The translations under genes were made by a program, and so were the position numbers. 54,196 nt of DNA from an uncultured Kiritimatiellota bacterium (lineage in GTDB: Bacteria > Verrucomicrobiota > Kiritimatiellia > RFP12 > DVOR01). Positions 9,305-17,013 of this stretch are shown here, piece after piece. The notes beneath the pieces were generated by a model. That model saw only the letters and a list, made by a program, of their open reading frames with translations. It had not been told where the DNA came from and did no database searches. How positions within the stretch are numbered: the stretch's first letter is position 1; every line of letters starts with the position of its first letter. Location: the NCBI GenBank assembly GCA_944389545.1, contig CALXMT010000016.1:1-54196 (forward strand), in the 5' to 3' direction.

Positions 9305-10567
9305 TTAGCGGAAGTCGGGGAGTTGGGTGAAGTCGAGGGTGGCGAAGTAGTCGTCGATCGTCTCGGCGCGGCGGATTTGGACCACGGAGCCATCCTCGCG
9401 GAGGAGGAGCTCGGCGGAGCGGAGCTTGCCGTTGTAGTTGAAGCCCATGGCGTGGCCGTGGGCGCCGGCGTCGTGGAGGACGAGCAGGTCGCCGGGGACG
9501 ACCTCGGGGAGGGCGCGCTGGATGGCGAACTTGTCGTTGTTCTCGCAGAGCGAGCCGGTGACGTCGTAGACGTGGTCGGCGGGGAGACCCTGCTTGCCCA
9601 GGACGGTGATGTGGTGGTAGGCGCCGTAGAGGGCCGGGCGCATGAGGTTGGCCATGCAGGCGTCGAGGCCGACGTAGTCGCGGTAGGTGTGCTTGAGGTG
9701 GCGGACGGTGGAGACGAGGTAGCCCGCGGGGCCGGTGATGCAACGGCCGCACTCGAAGCAGAGGGGCACGTCGGGTAGGCCGCGGCCGGTGACGCGCTCG
9801 GCGTAGGCCTTGCGGATGCCTTCGCCGACGGCCTCGAGGTCGACGGCGTCCTGCTCGGGACGGTAGGGGATGCCGATGCCGCCGCCCAGGTTGATGAAGT
9901 CGAACCAGATGCCGAGCTTCTCGTGGAGTTCGGCGGCGAGGTCGAAGAGGAGGATGGCGGTGTCGACGAAGTACTGCGGGTTGAGCTCGTTGCTGGCCAC
10001 CATGGTGTGCAGGCCGAAGCGCTTGACGCCCTTGGCCTTGAGCATGGCGTAGGCCTCGAAGAGCTGGTCGCGGGTGAGACCGTACTTCGCCTCCTCGGGC
10101 TTGCCGATGATGGCGTTGCCGCCCTTGAGGGGGCCGGGGTTGTAGCGGAGGCAGACGCGCTCGGGGAGACCGGCGACCTGCTCGAGGAAGGGGATGTGGG
10201 AGATGTCGTCGAGGTTGATGTTGGCGCCCAGCTCCTTGGCCTTCACGAACTCCTCGGCAGGGGTGTCGTTGGAGGTGAACATGATGGCGTCGCCGGGCAG
10301 ACCGACGCGCTCGGAGAGGAGCAGCTCGGGCAGGGACGAGCAGTCGGCGCCGAAGCCCTCCTCCTGCAGGATGCGCATGAGGTAGGGGTTGGGCGCGGCC
10401 TTGACGGCGAAGAAGTTGCGGAAACCCTTGTTCCAAGCGAAGGCGTTGCGCAGGCGGCGGGCGGCGGCGCGGATGGTGCGCTCATCGTAGAGGTGGAAGG
10501 GGGTGGGCCAACGGTCCGCGATCTCGCGGATCTTGGCTTCGTTGCAGGGGAGGTTCTTTTCGGTCAT
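9305..10567 (-). CDS. lysA: Diaminopimelate decarboxylase
   Basis: 420 residues; PLP-dependent fold-III decarboxylase producing L-lysine from meso-diaminopimelate in the cytoplasm. It shows the PLP lysine motif NFFAVKAAPN (Lys56), the glycine-rich phosphate-binding stretch NLGGGIGIPY, and the active-site motif GSLCENNDKFA near residue 338-348, which corresponds to the CESGD-type motif of the family in the CENNDKFA variant. The N-terminal TPFHLYDE is typical. Length agrees with the family (about 415-450). It lies 9 bases downstream of rsfS. Carboxynorspermidine decarboxylase is a relative, but these motifs fit LysA better. Confidence 0.9.
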   Translation of the reverse strand: MTEKNLPCNEAKIREIADRWPTPFHLYDERTIRAAARRLRNAFAWNKGFRNFFAVKAAPNPYLMRILQEEGFGADCSSLPELLLSERVGLPGDAIMFTSNDTPAEEFVKAKELGANINLDDISHIPFLEQVAGLPERVCLRYNPGPLKGGNAIIGKPEEAKYGLTRDQLFEAYAMLKAKGVKRFGLHTMVASNELNPQYFVDTAILLFDLAAELHEKLGIWFDFINLGGGIGIPYRPEQDAVDLEAVGEGIRKAYAERVTGRGLPDVPLCFECGRCITGPAGYLVSTVRHLKHTYRDYVGLDACMANLMRPALYGAYHHITVLGKQGLPADHVYDVTGSLCENNDKFAIQRALPEVVPGDLLVLHDAGAHGHAMGFNYNGKLRSAELLLREDGSVVQIRRAETIDDYFATLDFTQLPDFR

Positions 10568-10576
10568 GGCGTTTGC

Positions 10577-10948
10577 TCAGGCCTGGGGGATGAAGGGGAT
10601 TTCGGCGGCGCCCTTCCAGAGGGTCTCGATGTCGTAGTAGGCGCGGGCCTCGGGGGCGAAGATGTGGGCCACCACGGTGAAGGCGTCGAGCAGCACCCAG
10701 CCGCTGTCGGCGTCGCCGGAGAGACGGTAATGGGTCTCCTCCTGGCTCTTGAGGTAGGCCACGGCGGCCTTTTGGAGGGCCTTGAGGTGGGGCGTGGAGG
10801 TGCCGGAGGCGACCACGCAGACATCGGTGACGGTGGAGACGCCGCGCACGTCGAGCACGCGGATGTCTTCGGCCTGTTTGTCGTAGAGGGCCTGGGCGAT
10901 GCCCAGCGCCAGCTCTTCTGTCGTCCGCTTCATGGGGGATTCCTTCAT
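10577..10948 (-). CDS. rsfS: Ribosomal silencing factor RsfS
   Basis: 123 residues; binds ribosomal protein uL14 and blocks subunit joining under starvation. The family core is present: ALYDKQAEDIRVLDVRGVSTVTDVCVVASGTSTPHLKAL, followed by SGWVLLDAFTVVAHIFAPEARAYYDIETLW. The ATG at 10948 overlaps the nadD stop as ATGA. A second ATG at 10933 (MKRTTEE) has an AAGGA 8 bases upstream and is an equally good start. The nadD-rsfS neighbourhood is widespread in bacteria and supports the call. Confidence 0.93.
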   Translation of the reverse strand: MKESPMKRTTEELALGIAQALYDKQAEDIRVLDVRGVSTVTDVCVVASGTSTPHLKALQKAAVAYLKSQEETHYRLSGDADSGWVLLDAFTVVAHIFAPEARAYYDIETLWKGAAEIPFIPQA

Positions 10949-11526
10949 CGGTGGTAAAGGGCTTTGGCGCGGAGATACCGCGCCTCAAAATCGTTTATAG
11001 GATACCGCATCGCGGCGTCCTTCGCAACCGCGGCGCGGATGGCCGTGCTGGAAACGTCCATCAGGGGGCCGCGGAGACGGTGCGCCAGGAGGCGCGGGTC
11101 GAAGGGCTTTTCCGGCGGTTCCACGCCGGGGCGGTCAAAGGCAATGAAGTCGCAGAGCCCCACCAATTCCTCCGCCCGCCGCCAGCGGGGGAAGTCCACC
11201 ACCGAGTCCATGCCCAGGATGAACCAGAAGCGCGCGTCCGGCGATTCTTGGCGCAGTTCCAGGAGGGTGTCGATGGTGTAGGTCTTGCCCGGGCGCCAGA
11301 GCTCGCGACAGTCCAGGGTCAGCCGCGGGTCGTCGGCCAGGGCCAGGCGCAGGAGGGCGCAGCGGTCCTCCGCGGGGGAGGGGTGACGGTCCTTCAGCGC
11401 CTGTTGGGCGCAGGGCATGAGGCGCACTTCATCGAGGGCAAAGGCATCGGCCGCGGCCTTGGCGAGGGCCAAGTGCGCCGCGTGCACGGGGTCGAACGAC
11501 CCGCCCAAGATGCCGATTTGCCTCAT
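10945..11526 (-). CDS. nadD: Nicotinate-nucleotide adenylyltransferase
   Basis: 193 residues; converts nicotinate mononucleotide and ATP to deamido-NAD in NAD synthesis. The nucleotidyltransferase signature GGSFDPVHAAHL is at residues 8-19 and the second motif VSSTAIR at 158-164. Length fits NadD (about 190-215). Its start overlaps the end of the upstream CorC-like gene by 4 bases and its stop overlaps the rsfS start, so the three are probably translationally coupled. Confidence 0.94.
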   Translation of the reverse strand: MRQIGILGGSFDPVHAAHLALAKAAADAFALDEVRLMPCAQQALKDRHPSPAEDRCALLRLALADDPRLTLDCRELWRPGKTYTIDTLLELRQESPDARFWFILGMDSVVDFPRWRRAEELVGLCDFIAFDRPGVEPPEKPFDPRLLAHRLRGPLMDVSSTAIRAAVAKDAAMRYPINDFEARYLRAKALYHR

Positions 11527-12869
11527 TCCTCCGCGTCTTCCTCATCTTCGGCCTTGGGCGCCGGCAAAACGGTCACCAAGGCCATCGGCACGCGCTTGTC
11601 GCGCACCTCGGGGATTTCCACGGAGAGGCGGTCGGTCTGCACCTTTGCGGCGGTGCCGTCCGCCGGGATGGCGCCCAGCTGCGCCAGCAGGAAGCCGCCG
11701 AAGGTGTCGCAGTCTTCCGCGTCGATGGGCACGCCCAAGGCCTTGGCGACCTCGTCGAGGGGTGCGGACCCCTGCACGCGCCAGACATCGGGACCGACCT
11801 TCTCCACGTCGGGCGGCGTCTCGCCGGCGGCGCTGTCCTCGTCGGGCGTTTCGCCCACCAGGCACTCCACCAGGTCGCTCATGGTGATGACGCCGCTCAT
11901 GCCGCCGTACTCATCGCACACGATGGCGAAGGGATTGTGACGGCGCTTCATGTCGCGGAAGAGCACGTCGGCCTTGACACCTTCGGGCACGAAGACGGGC
12001 GGACGGACGGCCTGCGCCATCACCGCCGTGCGCTCATGTTTCTCCAGGCGGAACCAATCCTTGGCGATGAGCACGCCCACCACCTTGTCCAGGCTGCCAT
12101 CGCACACGGGATAACGCGAATGGCGCGTCTCGTGGATGGTCTTGGCCCAGGTGGCCTCGTCGTCCTCCAGCCAGAGCGCCGCCACGTCGGTGCGGTGCGT
12201 GGCGATCTCGTCGGCCGTCAGGTCGTCAAACTCAAAGACATTCTGAATGAAGGTCCGTTCCTCGGTGTCGATGGCGCCCTTTTCGCAGCCCACGTCCACC
12301 GTCATGCGAATCTCTTCCTCGCTGATGGAGTCGTCTTCCTTGGTCGGGTCGATGCCCAGCAGACGCAACACGGCGTTCGTCGAGACCGTGAGCATCCACA
12401 CAATCGGCGCGAAGAGCTTGGCGATGGTGCTGACCAAGCCCGACATCCCCAGCGCCAGCGGCTCAGCCTTGCGCATCGCCAAACGCTTGGGCACCAGCTC
12501 GCCGAAGACCAACGTCACATAGGAGAGGATCAGCGTGATGAGGATGATGGAGACCGAGTTCCACATCGCCATCGAGCCGCCCAGCCACTTCTGCAACGGA
12601 TTCGCCAGGTACTCCGAGAAGTTCTCCGCCGCGAAGGCGCTGCCCAGGAATCCCGAGAGCGTGATCGCCACTTGAATCGTCGCCAAAAACTTCGCCGGCT
12701 GTTCCGTCAGCTTTGCCAACCGCTTTGCGCGCCGGTTCCCCGTCTTCGCGAGACGGTCCAGCCGCCGATCGTTCATCGAGATTACCGCGATTTCCATGCA
12801 CGCGAAGACCGCGTTCGCCAAAATCAGCGCGACTTGCAACAATATCAACAGGAAGAGCTCGCTTCCCAT
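11523..12869 (-). CDS. CNNM/CorC-type CBS-domain membrane protein (hemolysin family)
   Basis: 448 residues from the ATG at 12869, chosen because GGAGAA lies just upstream and a hydrophobic segment begins immediately (MGSELFLLILLQVALILANAVFACMEIAVISM). Upstream in-frame codons add a charged, non-conserved stretch. The N-terminal DUF21/CNNM membrane domain spans about residues 1-190 with the LSYVTLVFGELVPKRLAM motif. A CBS pair follows at about 200-330 (HETRHSRYPVCDGSLDKVVGVLIAKD; FAIVCDEYGGMSGVITMSDLVECLVGE), then a CorC/HlyC C-terminal domain (TFGGFLLAQLGAIP). An acidic tail ends the protein. The family is linked to Mg/Co efflux. First gene of the minus operon. Confidence 0.9.
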   Translation of the reverse strand: MGSELFLLILLQVALILANAVFACMEIAVISMNDRRLDRLAKTGNRRAKRLAKLTEQPAKFLATIQVAITLSGFLGSAFAAENFSEYLANPLQKWLGGSMAMWNSVSIILITLILSYVTLVFGELVPKRLAMRKAEPLALGMSGLVSTIAKLFAPIVWMLTVSTNAVLRLLGIDPTKEDDSISEEEIRMTVDVGCEKGAIDTEERTFIQNVFEFDDLTADEIATHRTDVAALWLEDDEATWAKTIHETRHSRYPVCDGSLDKVVGVLIAKDWFRLEKHERTAVMAQAVRPPVFVPEGVKADVLFRDMKRRHNPFAIVCDEYGGMSGVITMSDLVECLVGETPDEDSAAGETPPDVEKVGPDVWRVQGSAPLDEVAKALGVPIDAEDCDTFGGFLLAQLGAIPADGTAAKVQTDRLSVEIPEVRDKRVPMALVTVLPAPKAEDEEDAEE

Positions 12870-13006
12870 ATCTTCTCCAAGAAATCCGCGCAGGCACGGC
12901 CACCCGCGCCGGCATCCCCCTGGGACGCCCGCGTTGGCCTGCAAAAGAGACTCGACAGCGAACTACTGAACGCGTACCTCACGGCATAAACAAATAAAGC
13001 GTCAAT

Positions 13007-13035
13007 ATCCTACCGAATCCCCGCCTCGCCGTCAA
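13007..13035 (-). promoter_or_regulatory. Promoter of the corC-like/nadD/rsfS/lysA operon
   Basis: Read on the minus strand: TTGACG (13035-13030), 17-base spacer, TAGGAT (13012-13007). The predicted transcript starts near 13000, giving about 130 bases of leader before the ATG at 12869. Confidence 0.6.
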
Positions 13036-13055
13036 GTCGCGCTCCGTGCCACCGG

Positions 13056-13325
13056 TCGTGTCCGGGGAAATCGGCAAGCCTCCTTTTCCCACAAAAACGC
13101 TAATGCGCGCGAAGCCAGATGGGCTAACGCCGGTCGCTTTGCGGGCTAAACGCCCGCTGATCGCTCCCTCCCGCCCATCAGCTTCGCGCTTGGGCCGTCT
13201 TAAGAAGTCCTTTTGGCGCAGGAAAGTGGGGCGCGGGAGGGTGCACGGATGTGCACCCGGCGTTAGCGCCCCACCTTTCCTGCAAGCGTTGCGTCTTTGC
13301 GGTAAAACTTCCCCGGACAGTATTG
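13056..13325. repeat. Terminal-inverted-repeat element, 270 bp
   Basis: Left end TGTCCGGGGAAA (13059) and right end TTCCCCGGACAGTATTG (to 13325) are inverted copies. Inside are two hairpin modules. The first (about 13110-13193) begins GCGCGAAGCCAGATGGGC and ends CTTCGCGCTT. The second (13216-13283) has an outer stem GCAGGAAAGTGGGGCGC with GCGCCCCACCTTTCCTGC and an inner stem GTGCAC/GTGCAC. No ORF or transposase is present. Close copies are at 22228-22500, 35680-36016 (reversed) and 42296-42650. Confidence 0.85.
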
Positions 13326-13514
13326 GAGCCTCACCAATAAAACCAAGCTTCTAAATCTCCAAGCCGCGAAACTTCCCAATTCCCTTTTGAGCGCCCCTTC
13401 AGGGGCGCGATAGCGTGGAAATCCCAAGGGCGGCGTGACCAAAGGGAACGACGGAGCCCGTAGGGTTTCCACGCAAGAGCGTCTTTGCGGTAAAACTTCC
13501 CCGGACAGTATTGC
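13326..13514. repeat. Second, half-length repeat element abutting the first
   Basis: The last 35 bases (13479-13513) are an exact copy of 13291-13325, i.e. the right end of the preceding element. The interior has an AAGCTTCTAAATCTCCAAG run and an inverted copy of the GCGTGGAAA...TTTCCACGC hairpin module (13409-13475). No left terminal repeat is present, so it looks like a nested or recombined copy. The remaining bases to 13674 hold nothing recognisable. Confidence 0.8.
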
Positions 13515-13674
13515 CAGGCGACTGTTAAACGCGGCGCGTTCGCGGCGTATCGCCGAGGTTGTCGCATCCTTGGGAAAGGAAGAAAGGTTTTAGGATAAAG
13601 GGTTAGAGCGGGAGTAAAGACCGGCGACTGCCAGTGGAAAGAGGGTTAAGAGCGGCTCTAAAGCAAAAAGGGTG

Positions 13675-13704
13675 TTGACAGGGCGTGTGGGGCGGGACTA
13701 TACT
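13675..13704 (+). promoter_or_regulatory. Promoter of the HU-like / efflux operon
   Basis: Consensus TTGACA (13675-13680), 18-base spacer, TATACT (13699-13704). It is the best -35/-10 pair in the window and it lacks a TGN extension. Confidence 0.85.
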
Positions 13705-13728
13705 AGGGGCGAAAGTTGAGGAATGACC

Positions 13729-14160
13729 ATGGCAAAGCACACAGATGAACAGGGGAACCAGGAAGCGCAGACAGGGGTGCAGTATGTGGTGCACCCGACG
13801 CCGCCGGACAAGCAGGGGCATCGGCAGTGGTGCGCGCAACCGGTGACGCGCAAGACCTATTCGCAGGAAGAGCTGGCGGCCTATGTGGCGGCGCGGTCGC
13901 CGCTCTTGAGCGCCGCGACGGTGATGTTCGTGCAGCAAGAGGTGCACAAGGCGGTGAAGGAGATTCTGCGGCAGGGCGACAGTGTGGCCTTCCAGAATCT
14001 CTTCACGATGCAGCTGTCCATTTCCGGGACCTTTGAGGAGGGCGGCGCGCCCGACCCGGCCAAAGGGAACGTGCTTAAGCCGCGCGTGCGGATTGCGCCG
14101 GCCTTCATCAAGGACTTGAACCAGGGCATCGCCTTTGTGCCGAAGGAGGAGACACCATGA
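13729..14160 (+). CDS. HU-like DNA-binding domain protein
   Basis: 143 residues from ATG 13729, which has GAGG 7 bases upstream; the ATG two codons earlier has that site too close. The N-terminus is polar (KHTDEQGNQEAQ). The middle and end (YSQEELAAYVAARSPLLSAATVMFVQQEVHKAVKEILRQGDSV, then FTMQLSISGTFEE and VLKPRVRIAPAFIKDL) follow the HU/IHF pattern: a helical dimerisation part, then a beta-arm region. They resemble the HU-like (HU-HIG/DUF4469-type) proteins common in Bacteroides-like bacteria. Stop and next start overlap as ATGA. Its position at the head of an efflux operon could mean it regulates or is merely cotranscribed with it. Confidence 0.65.
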   Translation: MAKHTDEQGNQEAQTGVQYVVHPTPPDKQGHRQWCAQPVTRKTYSQEELAAYVAARSPLLSAATVMFVQQEVHKAVKEILRQGDSVAFQNLFTMQLSISGTFEEGGAPDPAKGNVLKPRVRIAPAFIKDLNQGIAFVPKEETP

Positions 14161-15779
14161 AAGGATGGCGTTGTCTGGGCGCGGCGGCGTTGTTGCTCGG
14201 GCTGTCGGCGTGCGCGCCGGGACTCGAGGAGCGGTTGGAGTCCGCGCGGGCCTATCAGGCCGGCAAGGCCGAGGAGACAGAGGCCTTCTTCAAGGATCGG
14301 ACGGCGCCGCTGACGTTGCCGGAGTGCCGGGAGTGGGCGCAGACACGGACGTTGAAGCTGACGCAGGCGCGGTTGGACGCGAGCCTGGCGCGGATCCAGA
14401 GCACGGCGGCCTTTTCGGCCTTTCTGCCGCAGGTGGAGTGGAGCTATCAGCGGTCGGGCACGGACAAGACGTTGCGGACGACCGTGCCGTCGCTGGGGCT
14501 CTCGATGCAGATGCAGGACAAGTGGATGACGCAATCGGCGCTCACCATCAGCCAGCCCGTCTTCGCGCCGAACGCGTGGCTCCTGTGGTTGGCCGCACGG
14601 CGCGGGGCCGACCTGCAGAAACTCACCGTGGCGCGCAACGAGGAGATGCTCGACGTGCAGGTGGCCACGCTCTTCTATCAGGCGGCGGTGGCGGCCCGCA
14701 CCATCGAGGCCTATGACGCGCAGGCCGAGGCCTCCGCCGAATTGGTGCGTCAAATCGAGGCGCTCGAGGCCGAGGGGCTGGCCCTGCGGGGCGAGGCCGC
14801 GCGGGCCCGGGCCTTCCATGAGAACGACCTTTACAACGCGCAAGTGGCGCGCGACAACGCCTTCGCCGCCAAGGCCAACCTCTTGGATTTGATGAACCTC
14901 CACCCGCTCTCCGACGCCGCGCCGCCGCTCGACGGCGAGAGCCTCCTGGCCGTGCAGACCTTGCCGTGGGGGACGATGGACGCCGAGGGCAAGTGGACGC
15001 CTCAGCCGCGCGAGGACGCGTTGGCGTTGCCGTTGGAGGAGTGGCTCTGGACGGCCCTCGTGGCCCGCAAGGAGATGTGGGCCGGCGACCTGACCATCAC
15101 GTTGCGGAAGGTCGAGGCGCTGGCGGCGCTGGCGCACTTCCTGCCCACGCTCTCGGTCACCGGCGGCCGGGCCTACGCGGGGAGCGACTTCATCACGCCG
15201 CACAGCTATCTGACCGGCGGCATCGGCGGGGTGATGAGCATCTTTGATGGCTTGCAGTCCATCGCCGACTACCAGGCCGCGCGTGAGCAGGAGAAGGCCG
15301 CCTATGCCCTGCGCGAGGACGCCGCCGCCACGCTGATGGTCTCGGTGTGGCAGGCGTGGACGAATTGGCGTCAGGCGCGGGACCTCAAGGCCGTCGCGGC
15401 CATCGCCTTGCAGGCCGCGGAGGTCGACTACGCCGAGACCAAGTCCCGCTATGAGAATGACCAAGAGACCCTCTCTGAAGTGCTCGACAAGTTCTCCGCC
15501 CTGGAACAGGCCCGCATCGATGCGGTCGCCTCGGAATACGCCGATGCCCTGGCGGAATATGTCTTCCGCGACACCGTCGGACTGGGGTGGGGAGGGGCGC
15601 TGACGCGCCCCGGAGAACAGAGAACGGAAAACGGAGAACAGAACGCCCCTGACGGGGCGACGGAAGGGGCGGCAAGCCGCCCCAGAGAACAGAAAACAGT
15701 GAACAGAGAACAGAACGCCCCTGACGGGGCGACGGAGAAGCCTTTGCTGAAAGATTTGTCGGAGGTGCCCAATGAATAA
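14157..15779 (+). CDS. TolC-family outer membrane efflux lipoprotein with repeat-derived tail
   Basis: 540 residues. Lipoprotein signal with lipobox LSAC (Cys19). Two halves with long helices follow the TolC pattern (SLARIQSTAAFSAFLPQVEWSYQRS; AALAHFLPTLSVTGGRAYAG; LISPQ-type TISQPVFAPN). It would form the outer-membrane channel of the tripartite pump made with the next two genes. The last 62 residues (about 479-540) are not TolC-like: two tandem copies of an EQxTxNxEQNAPDGATE peptide, encoded by the same GGAGAACAGAGAACGG / CGCCCCTGACGGGGCG repeat found in intergenic regions. So a dispersed repeat has extended the reading frame. The stop overlaps the next start by 8 bases. Confidence 0.88.
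   Translation: MKGWRCLGAAALLLGLSACAPGLEERLESARAYQAGKAEETEAFFKDRTAPLTLPECREWAQTRTLKLTQARLDASLARIQSTAAFSAFLPQVEWSYQRSGTDKTLRTTVPSLGLSMQMQDKWMTQSALTISQPVFAPNAWLLWLAARRGADLQKLTVARNEEMLDVQVATLFYQAAVAARTIEAYDAQAEASAELVRQIEALEAEGLALRGEAARARAFHENDLYNAQVARDNAFAAKANLLDLMNLHPLSDAAPPLDGESLLAVQTLPWGTMDAEGKWTPQPREDALALPLEEWLWTALVARKEMWAGDLTITLRKVEALAALAHFLPTLSVTGGRAYAGSDFITPHSYLTGGIGGVMSIFDGLQSIADYQAAREQEKAAYALREDAAATLMVSVWQAWTNWRQARDLKAVAAIALQAAEVDYAETKSRYENDQETLSEVLDKFSALEQARIDAVASEYADALAEYVFRDTVGLGWGGALTRPGEQRTENGEQNAPDGATEGAASRPREQKTVNREQNAPDGATEKPLLKDLSEVPNE
15600..15740 (+). repeat. Intergenic-type repeat embedded in tolC-like coding sequence
   Basis: Two direct copies of a unit with GAACAGAGAACGG runs and the hairpin CGCCCCTGACGGGGCG (15644-15659 and 15716-15731). 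Equivalent runs occur outside genes near 20450-20510, 26963-27005, 35510-35600, 42795-42860 and 54065-54120. Here both copies keep the frame open. Confidence 0.85.
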
Positions 15780-16995
15780 GAATCGCCTTTGCTTGAATTC
15801 CCGGACGGAAGATTGCCCGTCGCGCGCCGGCGCGCGCTCCGTTTTCCGTTTTCCGTTCTCCGTTCTCCCCATTTTGGGACTCTGCTCACTCCTCCTCGCA
15901 ACGGGTTGCCAGAAAGAGGAGGCCGCCCAGCAGGCCGACAATCGGCCGCGGGTGAAGGTGTGTGAGTTGACGCCGGAGCTGACCTTCGAGGATGTGGCCG
16001 TGGTGCAGGGCTCCATCCGCACGAAATACACCGCCGCCGTGGCCTCGCGTCTGCCCGGGACGATTGACGAGGTGCTCGCGGACGAGGGCGATGTGGTCAA
16101 GGCCGGACAGCCGCTCTTCCAGGTGGACCGCATCAATCTGGAGAACCAGGTCGCCATCGCCAAGGACGACCAGGCCGTCGCCCACGCCGCGAAGGAAGAG
16201 GCCGTCGCCGCACAGGCCGAGGCCGAAGCCGCGCACGAGAAGGCCAAGACCGACGCCGAGCGTTATCGCCGCCTGTACAACGAGTCGCGCTCCGTCACCA
16301 AGGACGCGTGGGAAAAGGCCGAACTCCAGCTCCGCAGCGCCGCGGCCACCCTGGCCCGCGCCAAGGCCGCCGTGGCCTCGGCCGACGCCAAGATCCAACA
16401 GGCCGACACGGCCCTGCGCATCGCCGAGAAAAACCTCTCCGATTCGCGCGGCCTGGCGCCCTTCGACGGCATCATCACCCAGAAGTTGCAGGACCGCGGC
16501 GACTACGTGGACGCCGGCACGCCCATCTTCACGATGGACGACCCGCGCGTGCACGAGCTTTGCCTGACCCTCACCGCCGACCGTTACGCCGAGGTCGCCG
16601 TGGGCAAGACCCTGGTGAACGCGGCCTTCGGACAGGAGCTGCCCGTGACCTACAAGTCGCCCACCATCAACCCCATGACGCGGACCTTTGAGTTGCGGGC
16701 CATCACCAAACCCGACCCCGCGGTCGCGCCGGGCCTGCTCTGCGATGCGCGCATCGTCTTCGACCGTCGCCAAGGCTTCGGCCTGCCCGCGGGCGCGGTG
16801 GCCAAGCGCGGCGGGCGCGAAGTCGCCTTTGTCGTCGGCGACGACGGCACGGTGACCTCGGTCGAGGTCAAGAAGGGCGCCACCGCCGGCGCCATGGTCG
16901 AGGTGCTCAACCCCGAGGATTTCCAAGGCAAGCGCGTCGTGGCCGAAGGCATGCTGTTGCTGAACGTGGGCGACGTCGTCGTGCCCGTGGAGTGA
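15772..16995 (+). CDS. RND efflux periplasmic adaptor (HlyD/MFP family) lipoprotein
   Basis: 407 residues. Lipobox LLLATGC puts the lipid on Cys46, a late position. The 45-residue leader contains SVFRFPFSVLP, the translation of the GTTTTCCGTTCTCCGTTCTC repeat in inverted orientation. The mature part has the adaptor layout: barrel-sandwich/lipoyl start (TIDEVLADEGDVVKAGQPLFQVD), a long helical hairpin (about 125-225, rich in Ala/Glu), return of the lipoyl half (APFDGIITQKLQDRGDYVDAGTPIFTMDD), a beta-barrel domain and a membrane-proximal domain. It would link the RND pump to the TolC-like channel. An internal ATG cannot replace the start without losing the signal peptide. Confidence 0.9.
   Translation: MNKNRLCLNSRTEDCPSRAGARSVFRFPFSVLPILGLCSLLLATGCQKEEAAQQADNRPRVKVCELTPELTFEDVAVVQGSIRTKYTAAVASRLPGTIDEVLADEGDVVKAGQPLFQVDRINLENQVAIAKDDQAVAHAAKEEAVAAQAEAEAAHEKAKTDAERYRRLYNESRSVTKDAWEKAELQLRSAAATLARAKAAVASADAKIQQADTALRIAEKNLSDSRGLAPFDGIITQKLQDRGDYVDAGTPIFTMDDPRVHELCLTLTADRYAEVAVGKTLVNAAFGQELPVTYKSPTINPMTRTFELRAITKPDPAVAPGLLCDARIVFDRRQGFGLPAGAVAKRGGREVAFVVGDDGTVTSVEVKKGATAGAMVEVLNPEDFQGKRVVAEGMLLLNVGDVVVPVE
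15822..15872 (-). repeat. Intergenic-type repeat within the signal peptide of the HlyD-like gene
   Basis: GCGCGCCGGCGCGCGC followed by CCGTTTTCCGTTTTCCGTTC runs. This is the reverse orientation of the GGAGAACGGAAAACGG module. It encodes part of the leader of the adaptor lipoprotein. Confidence 0.75.
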
Positions 16996-17013
16996 GGAAA
17001 GGAGGGCTGCGCC

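Noticed and set aside
9297-10436. N-terminal extension of the secreted protein at 7812-9296 through the lysA region
   Set aside because: The extension is a shifted frame of lysA with Arg/Pro-rich low complexity, and the internal ATG at 9296 gives a perfect signal peptide.
13056-13325. Insertion sequence with transposase
   Set aside because: At 270 bases there is no transposase-sized or conserved reading frame; it is treated as a non-autonomous element.
15600-15779. Frameshift or assembly error at the end of the TolC-like gene
   Set aside because: The odd tail matches a repeat found many times elsewhere, and the 8-base overlap with the next gene is intact, so a repeat insertion explains it better.
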